Assembly: GCA_008694505.1 (NCBI GenBank)
Contig: VZDJ01000056.1
Span: forward strand, 11,794,082 to 11,858,081
Direction of reading: 5' to 3'
From: Cyanoderma ruficeps
Taxonomy: Eukaryota; Chordata; Aves; Passeriformes; Timaliidae
Length of the DNA stretch: 64,000 bases
Shown piece after piece: positions 57,731 through 64,000 of this stretch. A program made the translations under genes and the position numbers. Each line of letters begins with the position of its first letter. Position 1 is the first letter of the stretch. Under the pieces are notes generated by a model that was not told where the DNA came from, did not search any database, and saw only the letters and a list, made by a program, of their open reading frames with translations.

Positions 57731-58852
57731 GATTTCTGCAGTTCCTCTCCCCTGCCTTTGCAGCTGCCACCGCACTGTGGGGTTTTGGGGCAGGCAGTGG
57801 GGACAGAGGCACGAGGGATGATTTTTGGCATCCTCAGAAGGCTGGAGAGGAGAAGCCCAAGCCATGGGCCGGCTGGAGGAGCTGAAGAGCCCAGGAATGG
57901 CCATGAGTTTGTAGATCTTCAGCTCCAAATGACCAAATTACACTGAAAATAACAAAGGGATCGAGCCAGCCCATGGATGTGCACAGGCTGATCACAAACT
58001 CCCCTTTCCTGCCACAGGTTCCAGCATCCTTTGGGTTTGTTTTTAGTTGAAGTTCCAGTGCAGCAAACTCTCAGGTGTGGCAGGAGACTCCCAACACACC
58101 CCAAAGTGACATTATCGACTCAGGGTCGAGGTTTTATTCCGGAGTCAAGGCAGGGATTCCAAACCAGGCAGAGCTGTGAATGCAATCTGTCATTTTCCAG
58201 CAATAAAAACACAGTTTGGAGACACGGAAAATGCTGGCAATAATTTACAGCATCACCACTGTAACACTGATGTTCTTGCAGTGATATTGAGGCCGCTGAA
58301 ACCCCGTCCAGCAGTCGTTAGGACTAATGAGCAAAAGCCTGGCTATTTACCCGTAAATTCCATGACGGCGTTTCCAGCATCACCGGTCTCGGAGATTCCT
58401 AAATGAACATTGATTTTTCTTGCCCAGCAGCGTGTTGGCTGTGTGGCCGTGGCTCCTTTCACAGTCTGGTGTCTCGGTGGGATGTTGGGAAATGCTCTGG
58501 AGAGGAGCTGGGCTGGCGTTTGTGCCCTGGGCACGTCCCTGCCCCAGGCTGGGTGCGGGGTTTGGCAGTTTGAGGTTTTGAAGGAGCTTTAAAAATCGAT
58601 CTTCGGGGTGCTGCACTGAGCCTCGACCCGCCGGAGGCGGCTCTGATGGTTTTTCCCTGTGGAATGTTGGATCCCTGGAGCTGAGGGACCTGCTCCAGGT
58701 GCTGCGGCCTCCTCCAAGGACAGGGATGGGATCCTGAGGGGGATGCATTACAAAAAGGCATTTTTGGGTAAAAATGATGGTGTTTGGGGAGCTGTTCCTG
58801 TTCAAACCCCCATTCCTGCAGGGGTTTGGAAGCTGGGCGGAGCAGCGTTGCA
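57731..58852. other. Single-copy noncoding stretch, no gene seen
   Basis: Nothing recognisable. Confidence 0.55.
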
Positions 58853-58922
58853 TTAATGGTTGGATTCCATCTCAGGATGATTCCCACCTCCGAGGATCCC
58901 ATGGTTCTCTGACGTTCTGCTT
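58853..58922 (+). mobile_element. Probable CR1 LINE fragment, extreme 3' end
   Basis: The bases 'aatggttggattccatctca', 'ggatgattcccacctccgag' and 'gatcccatggttctctgacg' resemble a degraded CR1 terminus (ttggactcgatgatctt, ttccaacct, gattctatg). Short and diverged, so less certain. Confidence 0.5.
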
Positions 58923-60637
58923 CCAGTGAAAGCCCCTCAGGAATGAGGTCTGTGAATCCCAGTGTGTGGGGGGGGGTTTATTGCACGCTGGGAAACGGGA
59001 GGTTTTGAGGAATAATTGAATTTTGCTCCTGGTTTCCCATCTGAGAAGCAAAAGCGTCCAAGAGTGGAGCGGAGGTTTCCGCCTGGATGAGTGCCCATCT
59101 CTCAGCTCCAGCCCTGCACAAAAAAGGATTTTTGCCTTCTCCTCTGCTGCGTCCTGGGCCCTGGAAAAAATGGGATATAGGCAAAGAAGTTCCCAAGCTC
59201 AAGTGAACTCCGAGACCCTTTTATTTTTAGATCAGCAAAATAGGGTAATTCTAAGAGTTGCTAATTGCTCAGCAGCTTTTATTGATAATTTTTTAACTTC
59301 TCAACTGTTTTGACTACCAGGCTTTTCCCTTCGTCTGCTGTTTGAAATGATTCTGTAAGATATCTACTTAGGTGATTATTATGAGCTAATAGTTATTATC
59401 AGCTGTTCACAATTCAGATTTCAAGGCTTGCAGATGGAATTTGAATTAAGTGATGAAGGATTTCTACCATGCAAGGATAATTTCAAGGGGTGGGGGGGGA
59501 GGAAGGAAAAAACCTAAACCCATCAAATGAGATATTAATTGCAAATTATTAACTCAGATTTAATCAGAAAGGATTTTTTTTAATATAGGAAGTAGGAAGT
59601 ATATTAATCTAGTTTTTAAAACTGTCTTATGGAAATGAACACAGAAATATGTTCTCAATGGGAAATTGTAATGTTTCAAGGATACTGTGTTGAGAGAATA
59701 ATGAATGCATTAGGAAAGAGTAATTGCATATTTTACAGGAATTATCCCACTAATCACAAAATTCCTGTTGGAAGGAGTGATTAGGAAACGTTTGGATTTA
59801 TTTAAGCGCAGAAACTGCAAATTGACAGCGAAGGTCACAGCCCCCCGTAATGAGGAATATTTGACTGGGGGGTGACCCTCGGGATTCCATCAATAACTTT
59901 TAGGGGCCCTGGTGTTTAGAGATGGGAACAGAAGGACCCGTTTCCATTTCCTGCCGTGTGGCGCAGGCTGGGAGCTGAACTGGAAAGGTGAGGGAGGGAT
60001 GAACTGGCAATTTCCTGGGGAAAATGTCAGTGCCCAGCCCGGGCTGCGCCTGCCCGGGCCGTGCTCTGCCCTAATTCCAGTTTAAGATCCTCTTTTCATG
60101 TTCAATTACCTCCTCGAGGATGGAGATGATGTTCAGGCCCTGGCTGCAGAGCAGGGCCTGGCACAGACTCTGCTCCCCTGGCGCTGGCCCAGGGCTCGGC
60201 TGGAGCTCCCAGTGCCGATGCTCCAGAGCCTTCCACGGAATTTGGGGAAATGGTGTGTGATTTTCTGCCCTAATGGCTTAATTGCCTGCTGGAGAGTGCC
60301 GTGATGGGCAGGTAAATAACCTGCAATTTTTGCTTAAATAGCTGTTTTTAAAGCTGGTTCCGTGTGCATTTCCCTTGTGCCGGTTCATCTGCGTGTGTTT
60401 CCCAAAATGTTTCTGTGCCCTTCCCTCTGCCCACGGGAGCGGGAATGGGGAGTTTAAACACTGGGGTCAGATCTGAAAGAAAAGGAGCTGCAAAACAAGG
60501 TGGGGGGGAAAAAAGGGCTCACACCCCATTGAGCAAAAGAGCATTGATGTTAAATTTCATTTTTAATTATTAAAATAAAAGCAAATTAATTAATTTTAAT
60601 TAAAATTATTTTTAAATTCAATTTTTAAAACAAATTT
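58923..60637. other. Single-copy stretch, mostly AT-rich, no gene seen
   Basis: 59220-59800 is AT-rich, non-repetitive and CpG-poor, with the texture of conserved noncoding DNA. A G-run lies near 59490. 60540-60630 is a low-complexity A/T tract rich in TTAATTAA-like bases. No gene recognised. Confidence 0.5.
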
Positions 60638-60700
60638 GGGATGGGATGGGATGGGATGGGATNAATGGAATGGGGTGGGATGAGATGGGATGGGATCCAA
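60638..60700. repeat. (GGGAT)n microsatellite with an internal N
   Basis: Five GGGAT units run to 60662, an N stands at 60663, and degenerate copies (ggaat, ggggt, ggaga) continue to about 60700. Confidence 0.95.
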
Positions 60701-60740
60701 GGTCCTTCCAACCCAACCCATCCCATGACTCTACACCGGG
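60695..60740 (+). mobile_element. CR1 LINE extreme 3' end
   Basis: After the microsatellite, 'gatccaaggtccttccaacc' and 'caacccatcccatgactcta' match the CR1 end. The (GGGAT)n probably grew from the 'gggtgggat' that normally precedes 'ctttaaggtccc' in CR1. Confidence 0.75.
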
Positions 60741-61666
60741 CCCTGCTAATCCCCAGAATGAAATAAATCCTGTGCCAGGCCTGGCTTTGCCCACGGAGCA
60801 TCACATCACAGCTCTCATTTCATCCCAGGCCGGAATTTGATCTCTCTCTTCCCAAAGTGAATTATTCAGCAGAGTCTCCTGGAGCTCAGCAGTGTGTGCT
60901 CAGTGCTCTCATCTGAGAAATGCCGTGGCATTGTGGAATAGGCAAGTCAGGGAGAAATCCTTTGATCACACAGCTTTGTTGCTGAGAAAAGAGAGCAGAG
61001 TAAATGCAGAGTAAAATAACTTTTTCTTTTCCTCCCTAAAAATTTGCTATCTTTCCAGATAAATTTAAATAATTCATGGCAGTTTACTGCAGATTTTTAT
61101 TTAGAGCTAATTAGCAGCGCTGGTTCATCACATGTGCTCTACCTTGGAACGGCTTCACCTTCTTTACGAGATATTTTTACGTGGGTATTTTTGGCCTGTA
61201 ATTAATGTGGACTTTCAAAAAATATTCGCTTTAATATTCTCTGGCTGAGGCTTAAAAAAACTGGGGTGGTTTTCCTCCCCACGGCCTGGGCGCTCTGGAG
61301 TAGAGGCAGCATTCCTTGGCGGAAGGTGGAATCCTTCCAAGCTGCTCCTGGGAAACTCTGGGATGCCTCTGCAGCCCCTCCACGAGCCTTGGATTAAAGC
61401 AGGCTGGGTTAGCGCCCTCCCAGAGCTGCCTCCTCTGCTGAGCAGAACGTCCTGACACGTTTTTATTGTTTTTATGGGCCACAGCCACGCCCCAGCCTCG
61501 TTTGTGTGTGTCCCCCTGTCCTGTCCCACACGCTGCACTCGCTGCCACCGCCCCGGCCCTCCCCGCCGCTCCTGGAACCCCAAATTCCTCACCTGGGGTT
61601 GGGAAGGTGCACGAGGAAGGGGCTGCTCTGTGTGCCCCTGGTTGTGTCCTCAAAGGATGGGGGAGC
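60741..61666. other. Single-copy noncoding stretch, no gene seen
   Basis: Nothing recognisable. AT-rich from 61000 to 61250, more GC-rich afterwards. Confidence 0.55.
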
Positions 61667-61925
61667 CAGGTGGGAACGGGGTCTGCTCCAGGAGTAACCC
61701 AGGAGGGAATTGGGGTCTGCCCCAGGAGTAACCCAGGGGGGAATTGGGGTCTGCTCCAGGAGTAACCCAGGGGGGAATTGGGGTCTGCCCCAGGAGTAAC
61801 CCGGGTGGGAACGGGGGTCTCCTCCAAGAGTAACCCGGGTGGGAATTGGGCTCTGCCCTGAGTAACCCAGGTGGGAATTGGGGTCTGCTCCAACAGTAAC
61901 CCAGGTGGGAACTGGGCTCTGTCCC
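61667..61925. repeat. 34-bp tandem repeat, about 7.5 copies
   Basis: The anchor gtctgc (or a close variant) lies at 61681, 61715, 61749, 61783, 61817, about 61851, 61883 and about 61916. The unit reads 'ggggtctgctccaggagtaa' and 'cccaggtgggaatt'. Copies differ at the ccc/ctc of 'tgccccagg' and at agg/ggg/gtg. The minus-strand frames across it are open only because of the repeat. Confidence 0.96.
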
Positions 61926-62049
61926 AAGGAACCAGCCCTGGGACAAAAGGGAACAGCCTCAGGCTGTGCCAGGGAAGCTGAAGCTGGGCTTTAGGGAACA
62001 ATATTTCATGGAAAACGTTGGCAAACACTGGCACAGCTGCCCGGAGGGA

Positions 62050-62160
62050 TGTGGAGTCCCTGTCTGGATGTGGCACTTGGGGACGTGGGGCAGTGCCGGG
62101 GGATTGTTGGACTCAATGGGCTCAGAGGGTTTTTTCTAGCCTCAGTTCCTGTGATTCCAA
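62050..62160 (+). mobile_element. CR1 LINE fragment, 3' end
   Basis: Runs 'gtggagtccctgtctggatg', 'tggcacttggggacgtgggg', 'gattgttggactcaatgggc', 'tcagagggttttttctagcc' and 'tcagttcctgtgattccaag'. A diverged CR1 terminus of the 'ggatgtggcacttgg' type. Confidence 0.85.
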
Positions 62161-64000
62161 GACTCTCTGGGTTTGGTGTTTCTGGTTTTATGGCTACGTA
62201 CACTCTGGGAGTCTCCAGATTAAATTCTTAACCGTAACTTCTCCTGAAGAAACCCTTCTTCTGATAAAGCCATATGATGTGTTTATTCATTTAATGTGTC
62301 TGTTTAGCTGAGTAAATGCCAAGTTAATGCTTAGGAAGTGCTTAGTTCGTGGTGGCACAGGCTGAGCTCAGGCCCCCAGGTCTTTATTGTCCTTATAAAA
62401 ATCATGTTCACTCAGTCAAAAAAAAAGGAGAATTGTGTTGGATAGAATTTGCAGGTCAAATCAAGGAGCAGGTGATAAAAAGGGACCCTTTTTCAGTAGG
62501 GGATATTTCCCCACTTTGCTCCCTTTCTAACCACAGTTTGAGTGCAGAACTCGGGCCCCAGGCTGGATGAGCTGTCTGGGTGCAGGAGCCTTTGGATTCC
62601 TGGGTAAAAGTAGAATTCCATCAACGTGCACTGGTGCCACTGAACAACAATAATCCACTTTCATGGCCAGCAGTAGAACAATGAAATTGTTCTATTAAGT
62701 TTATCCAAGCGTAGGAACTCCTGCTAATAAATTAGAAAAGGAAAACGAAAAGGCTCCTGTGGAGGATGCCCAGTGGAACCAAGGCCAGCCGTGCCTGAGG
62801 TTTTTATGGTCTGTGGACTGTGGGGTTTTCAGGGTAAACTTCTTAGTTAAACTGCTGAAGTCTGGACTGAAAATGGAAAAGATTTCACCATCATCCCAGA
62901 TTTTTATTAAGAGATGGGCAGAAACTTCCCCGGAGCAGCAATCACAGGGTGGCACTTGAGGCACTTGGTGGGCTGATCAATTTATCCAACATTCCCTGGA
63001 CAAGGAAACATTTCCAGCTTGGAACTTCAGACGGCAGAGTTCAAGACCCGAGGTGTTCATGGATTTAGAGGGATCACAGCCGGGGAGATTTGCCGTGGCT
63101 CACCCAGGGTTGTCTGGGTTTGTATCATTCACACCTTGATGACCAACTCACCCGTGTGGTCTCACCTTTGGCAGGGCCATCTGAGATAACCCTGCCGTGA
63201 GGGATTCCCTTCTGCTTATCACACATGGCTCAGGCACCTCTCAATGCAGAGATCCTGCACCAGGACACTACTGAAATGCCAGGAGGAAATGATCCTGGTG
63301 CAAAGAAAAGCCAAAAGCAGGGAAATTCCAGGGGACACCTGTCCTCTCCCTCAGCTGGGTGGCTGAAGTAGAAAAGTGTTCGTCTGGTTATGAAATAAAG
63401 CAGCCATCTCCAAAGGGAGAACACTTAATGCGTTTGGGGTTTTGAGGGTTTTTTCCCCCCATTATTTCCTGTTCTTTTATCCATACTTGACTGGGAAAAG
63501 TGCCTTGAAAAAGTCGAGCTCCGTGACCGAGATCGGATTGCAAAGGATGTGCTCTGCAGCTCCCCGGGGTGTTAAACAAATAAACAGGGAAGGATTAACA
63601 CCGGCTCGCGTGGCTACCGAGAAGTTAAAGCATTACTTAAAGCAGTAAAAAGGGATGTGAAGATTTAGTGCTGCAGTGCAGTGCCCTAAATAACAGCAAA
63701 TTAACTCCTAAAGCATGTCAGGGCTGGGCCCTGCAGCCCTCCATCCGTGTGGAGCTGCCCTGCAGCCAGGCCCTGGGACGTGGCTCAGGCACCTTGGGAG
63801 GAGCTGCTCAGGGTGTTTGTGGGAGACTTACATAAGGCAGGGATGGAGTAACTCTAAAGAGCTGGTTCCTTCCTACTTTTTAATTTTTTTTTTTAACGAC
63901 CTTACTGTAAATGGAAGTGTCTGTTCTCCGAGAGGAAGGTCCTGAAATGAGGGCTGGGAGAAGGGAAGAGCAGGAGAACGCTGGCTGATGTCAGCCTGGG
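62161..64000. other. Single-copy noncoding stretch to window end
   Basis: No gene recognised. The open frame at 63442-63648 is commented on in findings. A T-run lies near 63886. Confidence 0.5.

Noticed and set aside
57180..57946. 213-, 175- and 145-codon plus frames with repeated Cys/Gly peptides
   Set aside because: Explained by the 61-bp repeat, whose length makes all three frames equivalent.
61252..62076. 274-codon minus-strand frame
   Set aside because: Its middle is the 34-bp repeat and the rest has no recognisable domain.
1..64000. tRNA, rRNA or small nucleolar RNA genes
   Set aside because: No cloverleaf with A and B boxes and no rRNA-like conserved segment was seen; a tRNAscan or Infernal search would be decisive.

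Overview
The window looks like noncoding nuclear DNA from a bird. The main reason is interspersed repeats. I recognise about 22 fragments of CR1 LINEs, nearly all 5'-truncated pieces of the last few hundred bases of the element. Many end in the typical avian tail (phrases such as ggtcccttccaacccaaacc followed by attctgtgat-like bases). No mammalian L1, Alu or MIR body is visible. I cannot name the species; a songbird or other neognath would fit. Identification rests on memory of CR1 consensus phrases, not on a search.

I find no protein-coding gene, tRNA, rRNA, CRISPR array, LTR retrovirus or transposase that can be supported. Most longer open frames fall into two classes. Some run through tandem repeats whose unit length is not a multiple of three, so several frames stay open at once (9.6-10.4, 32.2-32.7, 36.4-37.0, 50.0-50.6, 57.2-57.9 and 61.2-62.0 kb). 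Others run through CR1 pieces. One 309-codon frame at 40382-41311 lies in non-repetitive sequence and is noted as an unexplained curiosity. Several short stretches have good-looking splice acceptor and donor pairs around an open frame. These are listed as untested exon candidates, because a 64 kb window will contain some by chance.

Layout. 1-9.4 kb: single-copy sequence with an 82-bp tandem duplication, two CR1 tails and a CpG-rich patch near 5.5 kb. 9.4-10.3 kb: CpG-rich patch running into a GC-rich minisatellite. 10.3-26 kb: mostly single-copy, partly AT-rich sequence with eight scattered CR1 tails and a perfect 14-bp hairpin at 23.3 kb. 26-32 kb: an AT-rich 28-bp repeat, a convergent CR1 pair, a stretch that looks like a regulatory element (28.4-28.9 kb) and a long minus-strand CR1. 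32-38.3 kb: an 11-bp purine-rich array, assembly gaps, a 79-bp repeat and a 23-bp repeat. 38.3-44.1 kb: single-copy sequence, the 309-codon frame, an AT-rich palindromic tract and a 137-bp tandem duplication. 44.9-51.1 kb: the densest CR1 cluster, including a 43-bp array apparently grown from a CR1 3' end and a 26-bp GC-rich minisatellite. 51-64 kb: single-copy sequence with 95-, 61- and 34-bp tandem repeats and a (GGGAT)n tract next to a CR1 tail.

The high density of GC-rich minisatellites would suit a recombination-rich or chromosome-end location, but that is inference. I see no sign of a new multi-gene system. The best leads are repeat biology (tandem growth out of CR1 tails, a 21-bp duplication shared by two CR1 copies) and a few candidate regulatory or exon segments that a cross-species alignment would settle.
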